Origin: CBDBIK01 sp965206145
GTDB taxonomy: Bacteria; Pseudomonadota; Alphaproteobacteria; TMED109
DNA length: 64,000 nucleotides
Direction of reading: 5' to 3'
Assembly (NCBI GenBank): GCA_965206145.1
Contig: CBDBIK010000009.1
Location: 473,073 to 537,072 of the forward strand
The stretch's first letter is position 1. Each line of letters begins with the position of its first letter. The notes beneath the pieces were generated by a model. The model was not told the origin of the DNA, searched no databases, and worked only from the letters and a program-made list of their open reading frames with translations. Position numbers and translations under genes: made by a program. Positions 1-8,928 of the stretch are shown in pieces.

Positions 1-1158
1 CGCTTTCTCGGCTTCCTGCACGGATCGGACAAACCCCGGTTCTCCGAAATGGGGCTGTTCTGGATTCCGGCTGAATCTGGCATCAATCCCGTGAAGCCCT
101 GGTCGCTTGAGGTGCTGGTGGAAAACCGGGGAGGAACCCAAGCTGCCTGGTTCCAGCTCGATTACACAATCAGCGAGGAGTTCGTTTTGATGCCAACGGG
201 CCTCGACACTCTGGCGGCCGAGAATCCAATGCCTGTGTGGGTAGCTGCCTGGCAGGCACAGCGCGTCAATATCGTGGTTCTGATTACGGCACTCGCGTTG
301 CTTACGGTGATTCTTGTCGGGATGGACTGGTTGGCGAAGCGACCGAGTCTTCTCAGGACGGTCAGGATTGGGTTCCTGAGCTTCGTTCTCGTTTGGATGG
401 GTTGGCAGGTTGGGGCACAGGTCACCATCCTCAACGTCCTGACGTGGCTTCAGTCCCTGGTGTCATGGACGGGTCTTGTCGTGGTCCTTTCGGATCCGCT
501 CATCATGATCGTGATGGTCTTCGTCACGGTTACATTTTTCCTGTTCGGGCGCGGCATTTTCTGCGGGTGGCTTTGTCCGTTCGGTGCCTTGCAGGAACTG
601 CTTGCGAAGGCAGCCCAGGCACTCAAGGTGCGCCAGGTTGAGATCAACCACCGTTGGCATCGTCGGTTGTGGCCCGTGAAGTACGTTGTGCTTGCAGGTC
701 TCGTGGGATCGTCATTCTATTCCATGGATGTAGCCGGTATCGCCTCCGAAGTGGAGCCGTTCAAGACCGCCATCTCTCTCAAGTTTGACAGGGAATGGCC
801 TTACGTTGTTTGGGCCGTGGCGTTGCTTGGTGCGGGAGTTTTCATTGAGCGGTTTTTCTGCCGTTTCATCTGTCCGCTCGGGGCGGCGATGGCGGTGGGG
901 GGCAAGCTACGCCTAGTGAACCTGCTCAACCGCCGGCCCGAATGCGGATCTCCCTGCCAATTGTGCGCGCGGCGCTGTCCGATCGGTGCCATCGAGCCGA
1001 GCGGTGCGATTCGCATGGACGAATGTTTCTACTGCCTTGATTGCCAGGAGCTGTACCACGATGAGCACGTCTGCCCGCCACTGGTCCGGTCACGGCGTCG
1101 AGCCAAAGTCTTGCCAACAGCGGATGAGAGTGTTTCCGGTGCTGTTGCTGGCAGCTGA
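1..1158 (+). CDS. NosR/NirI-family membrane iron-sulfur flavoprotein, 3' part
   Basis: The reading frame is open from the first base of the window, so the 5' end with the periplasmic FMN-binding domain lies outside. What remains is several membrane segments and cysteine clusters typical of the NosR/NirI C-terminal half: CGWLCPFG, CRFICPLG, then CGSPCQLCARRCP and CFYCLDCQ followed by the hallmark LYHDEHVCPP. Family members are thought to pass electrons across the membrane to periplasmic reductases: NosR serves nitrous-oxide reductase and NirI nitrite reductase. No nos or nir structural gene is in the window, so the partner is unknown. The next frame begins 14 bases downstream as a broken thiamine-diphosphate enzyme gene. 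Family assignment is firm; the choice between NosR, NirI or another relative is not. Confidence 0.85.
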   Translation, partial: RFLGFLHGSDKPRFSEMGLFWIPAESGINPVKPWSLEVLVENRGGTQAAWFQLDYTISEEFVLMPTGLDTLAAENPMPVWVAAWQAQRVNIVVLITALALLTVILVGMDWLAKRPSLLRTVRIGFLSFVLVWMGWQVGAQVTILNVLTWLQSLVSWTGLVVVLSDPLIMIVMVFVTVTFFLFGRGIFCGWLCPFGALQELLAKAAQALKVRQVEINHRWHRRLWPVKYVVLAGLVGSSFYSMDVAGIASEVEPFKTAISLKFDREWPYVVWAVALLGAGVFIERFFCRFICPLGAAMAVGGKLRLVNLLNRRPECGSPCQLCARRCPIGAIEPSGAIRMDECFYCLDCQELYHDEHVCPPLVRSRRRAKVLPTADESVSGAVAGS

Positions 1159-1171
1159 ATAGGGGAGAGCC

Positions 1172-1380
1172 TTGGCGGACAAGGTGACAGTCGGCGAGGT
1201 GGCGGCGGCGTTCCTCTGGGAATACAGGATTGATACGGTCTACGGAGTGGTTTTGGTCCATAACTTGCCCATGCTCGACGCCATCGCCAGGGACAATGTG
1301 GTGCGGCTCGCCAACGCGCGATGAGGCAGGTGTTGGCCACATGGCAGATGCACACACACACGGATCTCAGGCGAGCTTTC
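1172..1380 (+). pseudogene. Decayed thiamine-diphosphate-dependent enzyme (acetolactate synthase-like), N-terminal remnant
   Basis: A TTG start preceded by GGGGAGA opens a 50-codon frame whose translation (GEVAAAFLWEY, then DTVYGVV, HNLPMLDAIARD) is the N-terminus of a ThDP-binding synthase. It hits TGA at 1322-1324. Reading on in the next frame gives DEAGVGHMADAHT, matching the following conserved block of the family (E-A-G-x-x-x-M-A-D-A). A frameshift therefore broke the gene; a CA-dinucleotide run near 1350 marks another likely slippage point. Nothing recognisable remains beyond about 1380, where the ispH tail begins on the other strand. The intact gene was probably co-transcribed with the NosR-like gene 14 bases upstream. 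Its substrate cannot be inferred. Confidence 0.7.
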
Positions 1381-1414
1381 CGCTCTTTTCACCAGCTCGT
1401 TCTGGCGGCGGGCT

Positions 1415-2404
1415 TTATCGTCGGGCAGATCCGTTGCCGAGACCATGCGCTGAATCGGTTCTGCGTTGCTTGCGCGAAGGCCAGGTCTCCGGGAACCGGA
1501 ATTTCGTCTTCTCCGACGGGCCTTCTAGTGACTCCACGTGGGTGGTGCCGTCACTGATTTTGCGAATCCGCTCCACAACTTCTGTGACGAGGCCTTCCGG
1601 GGTTGATGCTCCGGAGGTCACGCCTACGGATTTAGCGTTCTCGATCCAAGAGGGGGCGAGTTCGGATGCGTTTTCGATCCGGTAGCTGGGAACGCCTCGT
1701 CTCTCTCCGAGATCACGAAGTCTGGCCGAATTGGAACTCATCTTGCCGCCGACGACGATGATCAAATCCACGTGCTCGGCGAGTTTTCGCACCGCCTGCT
1801 GGCGATTCTTTGTTGCATAGCAGATGTCCTTGGTGTCCAGTCCTCGAATCGAGGGAAAGCGTCTAACGAGTGTGTCGATCACGCCTCTCACGTCGTCCAC
1901 CGATAATGTGGTCTGCGTGACGTACGCCAGTCGCTCCGGGTCGCTCACCTCGATTTCTTCCACGTCCTTTTTCGTCTCGACGAGATGGACCCCATCAGGA
2001 ATCCGACCCATCGTTCCCTCGACTTCCGGATGTCCTCGGTGCCCAACGAGAATCACTTCGAGGCTCTCGTCTCGGTAGCGGATTGCCTCTGTATGCACTT
2101 TTGCAACTAGGGGGCAGGTCGCATCGATCACTCTCAAATTCCGCGCCTCGGCTTTCCTCTCGACCGCCTCGGAGACGCCGTGGGCACTGAACACGGTGAT
2201 CGCGCCTTCGGGAATTTCATTCACATCGTTCATGAAAATCACGCCTTGCCGACGAAAAGAATCGACCACATGGGCGTTGTGCACGATCTCGTGGCGGACG
2301 TACACTGGCGGCCCGTATTCATTGATTGCATGCTCGACGATCGCAATCGCCCTTTCGACTCCGGCGCAGTACCCACGCGGGGCCGCGAGCAGAACCTTCT
2401 TCAC
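1415..2404 (-). CDS. ispH: 4-hydroxy-3-methylbut-2-enyl diphosphate reductase
   Basis: Last enzyme of the MEP pathway: a cytosolic 4Fe-4S protein that reduces HMBPP to IPP and DMAPP. All three cluster cysteines are present: C13 in PRGYCAG, C97 in DATCPLV and C195 in DICYATKNRQ. The catalytic glutamate lies in GHPEVEGTMG near residue 127. The protein is 329 residues; the usual domain ends near FRFPETW and about 20 extra basic residues follow, reaching into the decayed gene on the other strand. The start overlaps the stop of the upstream acyl-CoA ligase gene by 4 bases, suggesting translational coupling. Confidence 0.97.
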   Translation of the reverse strand: MKKVLLAAPRGYCAGVERAIAIVEHAINEYGPPVYVRHEIVHNAHVVDSFRRQGVIFMNDVNEIPEGAITVFSAHGVSEAVERKAEARNLRVIDATCPLVAKVHTEAIRYRDESLEVILVGHRGHPEVEGTMGRIPDGVHLVETKKDVEEIEVSDPERLAYVTQTTLSVDDVRGVIDTLVRRFPSIRGLDTKDICYATKNRQQAVRKLAEHVDLIIVVGGKMSSNSARLRDLGERRGVPSYRIENASELAPSWIENAKSVGVTSGASTPEGLVTEVVERIRKISDGTTHVESLEGPSEKTKFRFPETWPSRKQRRTDSAHGLGNGSARR

Positions 2405-3954
2405 GCCTGCTTCCTCAGTTCGATCTTCAGGATTTTCCCGGTCGCGTTCATGGGGAGCGTGTCCCGGAACTCGACCACGCGGGGGTACTTGTAGGCGGCA
2501 ATCCGCTCCTTGGCGAAGTCGATGATCTGACTTTCCGTGAGATTGGCTCCGGGCTTGGGCACGATGAACGCCTTGATTTCTTCACCATGCTCTTCGGAGG
2601 GGATGCCGATCACGGCAACCAAGGAAATTTCCGGGTGCTCGATCAATATTTCCTCCACCTCGCGCGGATAGACGTTGTATCCTCCCCGCAGAACCATGTC
2701 CTTCAGCCGATCAACGATGAAGAGGTAATCATCCGCGTCCATGTAACCCAAGTCCCCGGTGTGGAACCATCCGCCGCGCATTGCCGTTTTGGTGTCGCCG
2801 GGGCGGTTGAGATAGCCTTTCATCACGCAGTGCCCCCGGATCACGATCTCGCCCACCTCGCCTGCGGGCAGGAATGTCTCCTCAGAGTCGACGATGCCGA
2901 TCTCGACACCCCAGACCGCCTGTCCGACTGAGCCGGGCTTACGCTCCCGGTCGAGATGGTTAAACGAGGCTACGGGGGAGGTTTCTGAGAGACCGTAACC
3001 TTCGATCACCACCACTTCAAAGCGTTTCTCAACTGCTTTCATGAGTTCAAGCGGCATGGCGGCACCGCCAGAACAACAGACCCGAAGGTTTGCGCACGCG
3101 GCTTCCGCATTGTTGTTGTTCGCTTCTGCATGGGTGAGCAGACCCCAATACATCGTTGGAACTCCAGCAAAGATGGTAATCCTTTCGGCTTCGAGCGCCT
3201 TCCAGGCATCGCCGGGATCGAATCGGGGAAGGATCACGAGGCGGGCGCCGGCGAGCACGCCGGCGAGCATCAGAACCACCTGACCGAAGACGTGAAAAAG
3301 AGGAAGGACAACGAGGATTGAATCGTCGGGGCCGAGGGTAGTGAGGTCGCGGGAAATGGTGGCGTTGAAGGCGAGATTATTGTGCGTGAGCTCCGCCCCT
3401 TTCGCTCGGCCTGTCGTCCCCGACGTATAGAGGATGACCGCAGTGTCCTCGCCGGAGCGGGAGACAGTGTCGAACTCTTCTTCGGCATTGCTAATGAGAG
3501 AGCTGAATGTACCCGCACCCTCAAATGGCGGAGACGCTTCAGAATCGATGGTGATCGACCAGAACCTCGTGCAGTTCTTGACCTGCTCGAAAGCGGTGCG
3601 CCCAACCTCGCCCACGGGCAACTCTTCTGTGTCCTCGAAGCAGAAGAAGCCTACCGCGCCCGAGTCCTCAAGCATGAAAGCGATTTCACCCTCTTTCAGG
3701 AGAACGTTGAGAGGGACCACGGTCGCCCCGCATTTGATCACGCCGAAATAGATGAAAAGGAACTGCGGAAGATTCGGACAGCACAGCGCGATGCTGTCGC
3801 CGGGCTTGACGCCCGCCGTTGCAAGACCTGCAGCCACGCGGGTGGCGATGGCGTTTGTCTCCTCGAAGGAGAATGAACGCCCCCCGAAGGTGATCGCGAT
3901 CCTCAAGGGATCCTTTCGCGCAGTACTTTCAAGGATGGTCGACAAGTTCAGCAT
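2401..3954 (-). CDS. AMP-forming long-chain acyl-CoA synthetase
   Basis: A 517-residue ANL-superfamily adenylating enzyme activating a carboxylic acid, probably a fatty acid, to its CoA thioester via an acyl-AMP. Visible in order: the P-loop-like YTSGTTGRAKG near residue 177, the adenine-binding GYGLSET, the hinge-region WFHTGDLG, and the C-terminal catalytic lysine in NATGKILK. The N-terminal region (FGGRSFSFEETNAIATRVA) is typical of the family. It starts at ATG and overlaps ispH by 4 bases downstream. The 151-base gap to the divergent cytochrome c' gene must hold promoters for both. Chain-length preference cannot be read from sequence. Confidence 0.9.
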   Translation of the reverse strand: MLNLSTILESTARKDPLRIAITFGGRSFSFEETNAIATRVAAGLATAGVKPGDSIALCCPNLPQFLFIYFGVIKCGATVVPLNVLLKEGEIAFMLEDSGAVGFFCFEDTEELPVGEVGRTAFEQVKNCTRFWSITIDSEASPPFEGAGTFSSLISNAEEEFDTVSRSGEDTAVILYTSGTTGRAKGAELTHNNLAFNATISRDLTTLGPDDSILVVLPLFHVFGQVVLMLAGVLAGARLVILPRFDPGDAWKALEAERITIFAGVPTMYWGLLTHAEANNNNAEAACANLRVCCSGGAAMPLELMKAVEKRFEVVVIEGYGLSETSPVASFNHLDRERKPGSVGQAVWGVEIGIVDSEETFLPAGEVGEIVIRGHCVMKGYLNRPGDTKTAMRGGWFHTGDLGYMDADDYLFIVDRLKDMVLRGGYNVYPREVEEILIEHPEISLVAVIGIPSEEHGEEIKAFIVPKPGANLTESQIIDFAKERIAAYKYPRVVEFRDTLPMNATGKILKIELRKQA

Positions 3955-4105
3955 TTCTAGTTTCCGGTGGTCTTCTGCAGCTTCATGTTACCGTCCGCTG
4001 TGCCGATGGCGGGGCAGGGTCAGGACTTCCACGAGGTCCTTGCCTTGTCATTGCACGACGCGAGGAGCACACTTGCCACCGGAAGCATTATCCGAGGGGG
4101 TCGTT

Positions 4106-4570
4106 ATGAGTGTGTTGTTTTTCCGTCGCGCTGTTGTCTCCGGCGTCGTGGCACTTGCCGTTGTCGCGGGCTCCAGTCTTGCATGGGCTGCCAATGAGCC
4201 CGCCAACGTCATCAAGTACCGGAAGAATCTGATGAAGGCGGTGGGAGGCCACATCGGTCAAATCGCTGGTGTTGTCAAAGGCGAGGTTAGTTTCAAGGGT
4301 GACGTGAAGGCTAATGCCGATGCGATCGTCGCCCTGCTGGCTGCTACCGGCAAGGTCTTCCCTGAAGGATCCGGCGAAGGCGACACCAAGGCCAAGGCTG
4401 AGATCTGGCAGGACCGCGCGAAGTTCGATGCGGCTCTCGAGAGTTCATTGGAAAAATCGAAGGCCCTTGCTGTTGCTGCGGGCGGCGGTGACATGGCCGC
4501 CATCGGTGGCGCGCTGGGCGCATTGGGCAAAACTTGCGGCGGTTGCCACAAGGCTTTCCGGCAGAAATAG
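4106..4570 (+). CDS. Cytochrome c' (class II cytochrome c)
   Basis: A 154-residue precursor with a signal peptide ending at AWA (about residue 28) and a single haem site CGGCH at residues 144-148, close to the C-terminus, as in four-helix-bundle cytochromes c'. These periplasmic proteins bind NO and CO at a five-coordinate haem and are usually linked to nitrosative stress. ATG 4106 is preceded by GAGGGGG at good spacing, which overrides the much longer open frame upstream. The downstream diheme cytochrome overlaps the 3' end, so the two are co-transcribed. Its position near a NosR-like gene fits a nitrogen-oxide role, but that is inference. Confidence 0.9.
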   Translation: MSVLFFRRAVVSGVVALAVVAGSSLAWAANEPANVIKYRKNLMKAVGGHIGQIAGVVKGEVSFKGDVKANADAIVALLAATGKVFPEGSGEGDTKAKAEIWQDRAKFDAALESSLEKSKALAVAAGGGDMAAIGGALGALGKTCGGCHKAFRQK

Positions 4571-5463
4571 CCGGTGCCGCCCTTCTCGCGGTAGCCTTGA
4601 CTCACGCCTCTCCCGCGCTGGCAGGGGACGCGGGGCGAGGGGCCTACGTCGCGGCGGCGGCAGGATGTTTTTCCTGCCACACCGATGAATCCCGCGGAGG
4701 CACCCCTTATGCAGGCGGTGCGCCTTTGCACTCGCCTTTCGGGACGTTCGTCCCACCGAACATCACCCCTGACCCCGAGCACGGTATCGGAAGCTGGACC
4801 TCCGAGGAGTTCGTGCGCGCTATCCGCAGGGGGATTTCTCCTGGCGGAGATCCTTACTACCCAGCATTTCCCTACACGAGTTACGCAAGCATGACCGAGG
4901 AGGACGCTCTTGATCTCCACGCCTATCTCATGACCTTTGAGCCGATTGCCAAACGGGCTCCTGAGCACGACTTGGGGTTCCCTTTCTCGATTCGTGCGGG
5001 TTTGTGGGGATGGAGACTTCTCTATTTCGATCCGCCTGAGGACAGGGATCCTCCCAAAGGGCGGGGGGATTACCTGGTGAACGCACTTGGCCACTGTGGG
5101 GAATGCCATACACCCCGGAATGTGATCGGTGCGCCAAGGCATACGATGGCGTTCGCAGGTTCCGTTCTTGGCGACGGCGATACGGCTTCCAACATCACTC
5201 CGGACAACGAAACCGGGATCGGGAACTGGTCAGAAGGTGATTTTCGCTTCTTCCTTTCCACCGGCCTCAACCCGGAGGGCGATTCGGCAGGCGGTGCCAT
5301 GGCTCTTGTGATCGAGCATTCGACGGGGAAACTTGTTGAGGAAGATTCCCTGGCCATGGTGGACTATCTCCGCAATCTTCCGGCAATCGCGAACGAGGTT
5401 GCCGGGAAAGAGGACAAAAGCGGAGGCGAAGGTGAAGCTCCCGACGACGAGTACGATTTCTGA
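4534..5463 (+). CDS. Periplasmic diheme cytochrome c
   Basis: A 309-residue protein with two class I haem sites: CFSCH at residues 45-49 and CGECH at 188-192. Each is followed by an NITPD segment and a W-[TS]-x-x-[DE]-F stretch, so the protein is an internal duplication of one cytochrome domain, like electron-donor subunits of membrane alcohol or aldehyde dehydrogenases. The signal peptide (ALLAVALTHASPALA) requires a start before residue 12, and only TTG codons (4534, 4543) are available, inside the last codons of cytochrome c'. The C-terminus is a strongly acidic tail. It likely accepts or shuttles electrons in the periplasm; the partner is unknown. Confidence 0.82.
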   Translation: MRRLPQGFPAEIAGAALLAVALTHASPALAGDAGRGAYVAAAAGCFSCHTDESRGGTPYAGGAPLHSPFGTFVPPNITPDPEHGIGSWTSEEFVRAIRRGISPGGDPYYPAFPYTSYASMTEEDALDLHAYLMTFEPIAKRAPEHDLGFPFSIRAGLWGWRLLYFDPPEDRDPPKGRGDYLVNALGHCGECHTPRNVIGAPRHTMAFAGSVLGDGDTASNITPDNETGIGNWSEGDFRFFLSTGLNPEGDSAGGAMALVIEHSTGKLVEEDSLAMVDYLRNLPAIANEVAGKEDKSGGEGEAPDDEYDF

Positions 5464-5788
5464 AATTGAGCACTCCGTCATGGCAAGAATCACGATCCGC
5501 AATCTGGATTGATGAGGGTGTGAAGGCTTAATTTTTGCGTGCGTGCAGCCGAAAACGGGCGTTCGATGAAGGAGGAAATACGGGTCATCCTGCACGAAAC
5601 GTTTTCGAGCAAGGTTGGGCTCAAAACTTCGGAAAAATCACGCTAAATGTTTCGCGCATTTCGGCATAGAGCCTAGGAATATTACGTATTTCACAGAGGT
5701 GGGAATCGGATTCATTGATTCGAGGGGTGAGCACATAAAGCTTGATTGAGGCGTTTTTGCTTTCACTCTCGGAGAGAGTGTGTTTGAG
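5464..5788. other. Intergenic stretch between convergent genes
   Basis: AT-richer than the flanks. No frame resembles a protein. A short hairpin with stem CACTCTC/GAGAGTG and loop GGA lies at about 5764-5780 and is followed on the + strand by TGTTTGAG. It could be a weak terminator between the cytochrome gene and sixA, but it lacks a clear T run. Nothing else recognised. Confidence 0.5.
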
Positions 5789-6328
5789 TTAACTAACGGG
5801 AACCGTTCTGTTTTGCCCGAAATTCTTAGGCTCTACAAACATTTCCAGAAGGCCTTTCCCCGAATCGATTCCGCCCCAGTCGTCCGCCTCGAAACGAAGC
5901 ACGGTGAGTGCCGCTGTTGGGTATTTCTCTTGCAACAGTTTTTCTTTTTCGCTCTTTGGGTTTTGCGAAAGTTTCCAAGCGAGTTCCGGCACGCCGGGAT
6001 GGTGGCCCACCACCATTAATGTTCGCACCGTTGCCAGGGTTTCTCGAACGCGGATGAGAATACGTTCTGCGCTCGCCAAATAAAGCCTCCTGTCCTCTTC
6101 CACAGGAGGGGTAGGCATCCAGATGGCGGCGGTCCGTCGCGCAGTGTCGAGACAGCGGACGGCGCTTGACGAGACAACCAGGTCGGGCACCAAGTTGAGT
6201 TTCTGCACGTATTCGCCGATCAGGGGACAGGCACGTATCCCGCGCGTGGAAAGCGGGCGGTCGTGATCCTCGAGGCCGGTGTCCGTCCAGTCGGATTTTG
6301 CGTGGCGCAGGAGGAGGAGTGTCCTCAC
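5789..6328 (-). CDS. sixA: SixA-type histidine phosphatase
   Basis: A 179-residue cytosolic histidine phosphatase. The catalytic signature LLLRHAKSDW sits at residues 5-14 (nucleophile H9), and the second active-site histidine is in MVVGHHPGVPEL. In E. coli SixA dephosphorylates phosphohistidine on PTS proteins; in alphaproteobacteria the substrate is less clear. The gene overlaps the stop of the cystathionine gamma-synthase/lyase gene by 4 bases, so it is the last gene of the sulfur amino acid operon. That linkage is positional and does not by itself show a role in sulfur metabolism. Confidence 0.88.
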   Translation of the reverse strand: MRTLLLLRHAKSDWTDTGLEDHDRPLSTRGIRACPLIGEYVQKLNLVPDLVVSSSAVRCLDTARRTAAIWMPTPPVEEDRRLYLASAERILIRVRETLATVRTLMVVGHHPGVPELAWKLSQNPKSEKEKLLQEKYPTAALTVLRFEADDWGGIDSGKGLLEMFVEPKNFGQNRTVPVS

Positions 6329-7503
6329 TTGCCGCTCCGCGCTTGCTCCAGTGCCTGGTCGAGGTCGGCAATCAGGTCATCGGCGTGTTCCACGCCGATC
6401 GACAGCCGGATTAGCCCGTCGCTGATGCCGAGGTTACGTCGGATTTCAGGCGGGACCGAGGCATGCGTCATGAGTGCCGGGTGCTCGATCAAGCTCTCCA
6501 CGCCACCAAGAGATTCGGCTAGCGCAAACACCTCGCACGTTCCAAGCATACGTTTTGCTGCATCGAGCTCTCCCTTGATCTCAACTGTGACGATGCCGCC
6601 AAAGCCGTTCATTTGGCGTTGCGCGAGTTCATGTTGGGGGTGGCTTTCGAGGCCTGGGTAGATGACGCGATTTACGTGTGGGTGTGTTTCCAGCCAAGTG
6701 GCGATTTTAAGTGCGTTGATCGAATGGCGTTCCATGCGAAGTCCCAGTGTTTTGAGTCCGCGGTGGGCGAGGAACGAATCAAACGGCCCCTGGACGCCGC
6801 CGACGGCGTTCTGGAGATAAGCCAGGCGTTCTGCCAGGGAATCGTTCCCGGTCACGGCTACGCCACCCACGATGTCCGAGTGGCCATTCAGGTATTTGGT
6901 GGCCGAGTGCATGACGATGTCGAAGCCGTGCTCAAGGGGGCGCTGCACCCAGGGAGAGGCAAAGGTATTGTCGACAACGGAAAGGATGCCGCGATCTCGG
7001 GCGAGGCTTGCAAGTTCGGCGAGATCGACGAGCTTCAGCATCGGATTCGTGGGTGTTTCGACCCAGATCATGTCGACATCGGGCGTGATTGCTTCTGCCA
7101 CGGCCTCGGTCCGTGAAAGGTCGGCGAACGAGAACCGCAGGCCCGAAGCCGCCTTGCGGACCCCTTCGAAGAGCCTGCGCGTCCCGCCGTAGAGGTCGTC
7201 CATGGCGAGCACGTGCGCGCCTGAATCTAGGAGTGTCAGAACTGCATCGGTTGCGGCCATGCCGGAAGCGAACGCAAATCCGTGTCGCCCGCCCTCCAGA
7301 TCGGCGATGCAGCGCTCATAAGCACCGCGTGTCGGGTTGTCCGTGCGTGAGTACTCGTAGCCTTTGTGGACGGCGGGAGCTTCCTGGGTGTAGGTGGAGG
7401 TTGCGTAGATTGGTGTAATCACCGCACCCGTCGAGGGGTCTGGCTGTTGACCTGCGTGGATTGAGCGGGTTTCAAATCGCCGGTTGTGGCCTTCACCGCT
7501 CAT
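6325..7503 (-). CDS. Cystathionine gamma-synthase / gamma-lyase (PLP enzyme)
   Basis: A 392-residue fold-type I PLP enzyme of the Cys/Met metabolism family. The PLP lysine is K203 in SATKYLNGHSD, with the phosphate-binding YSRTDNPTR near residue 51. Next to a cystathionine beta-synthase gene, with which it overlaps by 4 bases, the lyase direction (cystathionine to cysteine, reverse transsulfuration) is most likely. Gamma-synthase, gamma-lyase and methionine gamma-lyase are hard to separate by sequence, so the exact activity is left open. No regulator or riboswitch was recognised upstream of the operon. Confidence 0.88.
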   Translation of the reverse strand: MSGEGHNRRFETRSIHAGQQPDPSTGAVITPIYATSTYTQEAPAVHKGYEYSRTDNPTRGAYERCIADLEGGRHGFAFASGMAATDAVLTLLDSGAHVLAMDDLYGGTRRLFEGVRKAASGLRFSFADLSRTEAVAEAITPDVDMIWVETPTNPMLKLVDLAELASLARDRGILSVVDNTFASPWVQRPLEHGFDIVMHSATKYLNGHSDIVGGVAVTGNDSLAERLAYLQNAVGGVQGPFDSFLAHRGLKTLGLRMERHSINALKIATWLETHPHVNRVIYPGLESHPQHELAQRQMNGFGGIVTVEIKGELDAAKRMLGTCEVFALAESLGGVESLIEHPALMTHASVPPEIRRNLGISDGLIRLSIGVEHADDLIADLDQALEQARSGK

Positions 7504-8888
7504 GCTGTTGCCTTTCTCTCGGCGCGCTCAAGTCCACGTACGAGATCCATTCGAGTGACAATGCCCACGAGGGCGTCACCGTCGACAATCACGGCATAGC
7601 CATCTTTCTCGACTGTGGCTACGAGTTTTGGTTCTGGCAAGGACGAATCAAGCAACGGAGCATCGACCCGGAGTGCCTCGCCGCTGGGGATTCCGAATCC
7701 GTTTTTGCGGGCCGCGGACAGGGTGGATTCCTCGTCCAGGACGCCAAGGATACGGCCCTTGGTGTCGAGGACGGGAACTGCTCCTCCCGGAGCTTCGCGG
7801 AGCTGGAAGCAAGCAGAACGGAGAGGTGCGTCTGTACGTACCACGGGCGTCATGCCCTCGTCGTGACGGCGTAGCACGAGATCACCGATGTCGTTTCGGG
7901 AAGACGGGACCTGGAAGCCTTCCTCGCGCATCCAGCCATTGTCAAACATTCGGTTGAGGTACTTGTTGCCGGTATCACAGGCGAGTGTCACCACACGTTT
8001 TCCCCGGGTCTGCCTGCGGCAATAGCGGAGCGCGGCGGCAATTAATGTTCCGCTCGACGAGCCGACGAGGATGCCCTCGTCTGCCAGCACCGAGCGGGCG
8101 GTCTCAAATGCTTCCCCGTCGGAAACGGCCATCGCTTCGGTTACGAGGTCGAGATCGAGGATTGTCGGTACGTAGTCCTCACCAATTCCTTCCACGGCCC
8201 AGCTTCCAACTTCTTCGGGGGCTTGGCCAGTCGAAACCAGGGGTTCGAGAATGGATCCCACAGGATCGGCAAGGACAAGGTCAACGTCGGGATTGGCCTT
8301 GTGAAGACAACGGCCCACGCCCGTGATCGTGCCGCCGGTGCCTACGCCAGCCACGAATGCGTCCACCTGTCCGTCCATCTGGGCAAGAATTTCAGGCCCG
8401 GTCGTAGTTTCGTGCGCCTTCACGTTGGCCGGATTGGTGAACTGGTCGATGTAGAAGGAGTCAGGGATCTCCTTTTCGAGCCGGGTGGCCATGTCGGAGT
8501 AGTAATCGGGATGGCCTTTGCCTACATCGGAACGCGAAGGGACGATTTCCGCGCCGAGCGCGCGAAGGTGGCGTGCCTTTTCCTTGGCCATTTTGTCTGG
8601 CATTACCACAAGCATTCGGTAGCCCTTCTGCCTGGCGATCAGGGCAAGCCCGAGACCGGTGTTTCCTGCCGTCCCCTCGATGATGGTTCCGCCAGGTTTC
8701 AGTCTTCCGTCGGCTTCGGCCGCTTCCACCATCCACCGAGCCGGGCGGTCCTTAATGGAGCCACCCGGATTCTGGTTTTCAAGCTTGAGAAACAATCGAC
8801 AAAGACCTGTTTCGGTGCGGGTGAGTTCGACCATCGGAGTATTCCCGATCAGGTCGAGTACCGAATGGGCGAGCGGTGGCGATTCCAT
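7500..8888 (-). CDS. Cystathionine beta-synthase with C-terminal CBS domains
   Basis: A 462-residue fold-type II PLP enzyme. The PLP lysine is K46 in GGSIKDR, and TAGNTG and GTGGTITG phosphate loops are present. The C-terminal third carries a regulatory pair of CBS domains (from GDLVLRRHDEGMTPV to the end). It condenses homocysteine and serine to cystathionine; a cysteine synthase role is a weaker alternative. The frame is open 30 codons further upstream, but homology begins at the ATG at 8888 (MESPPLAHSVLDLIGNTP), and the longer version would run into the upstream gene. It overlaps the downstream gamma-lyase-type gene by 4 bases, together forming a transsulfuration pathway. Confidence 0.9.
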   Translation of the reverse strand: MESPPLAHSVLDLIGNTPMVELTRTETGLCRLFLKLENQNPGGSIKDRPARWMVEAAEADGRLKPGGTIIEGTAGNTGLGLALIARQKGYRMLVVMPDKMAKEKARHLRALGAEIVPSRSDVGKGHPDYYSDMATRLEKEIPDSFYIDQFTNPANVKAHETTTGPEILAQMDGQVDAFVAGVGTGGTITGVGRCLHKANPDVDLVLADPVGSILEPLVSTGQAPEEVGSWAVEGIGEDYVPTILDLDLVTEAMAVSDGEAFETARSVLADEGILVGSSSGTLIAAALRYCRRQTRGKRVVTLACDTGNKYLNRMFDNGWMREEGFQVPSSRNDIGDLVLRRHDEGMTPVVRTDAPLRSACFQLREAPGGAVPVLDTKGRILGVLDEESTLSAARKNGFGIPSGEALRVDAPLLDSSLPEPKLVATVEKDGYAVIVDGDALVGIVTRMDLVRGLERAERKATA

Positions 8889-8928
8889 GCGAGGAGTTCC
8901 GGTGGATCCCGGCGACGCCGGGAGGAGG

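Noticed and set aside
5764..5780. Rho-independent terminator after the diheme cytochrome gene
   Set aside because: The stem is only 7 bp with a 3-base loop and is not followed by a run of T, so it is mentioned only in the gap description.
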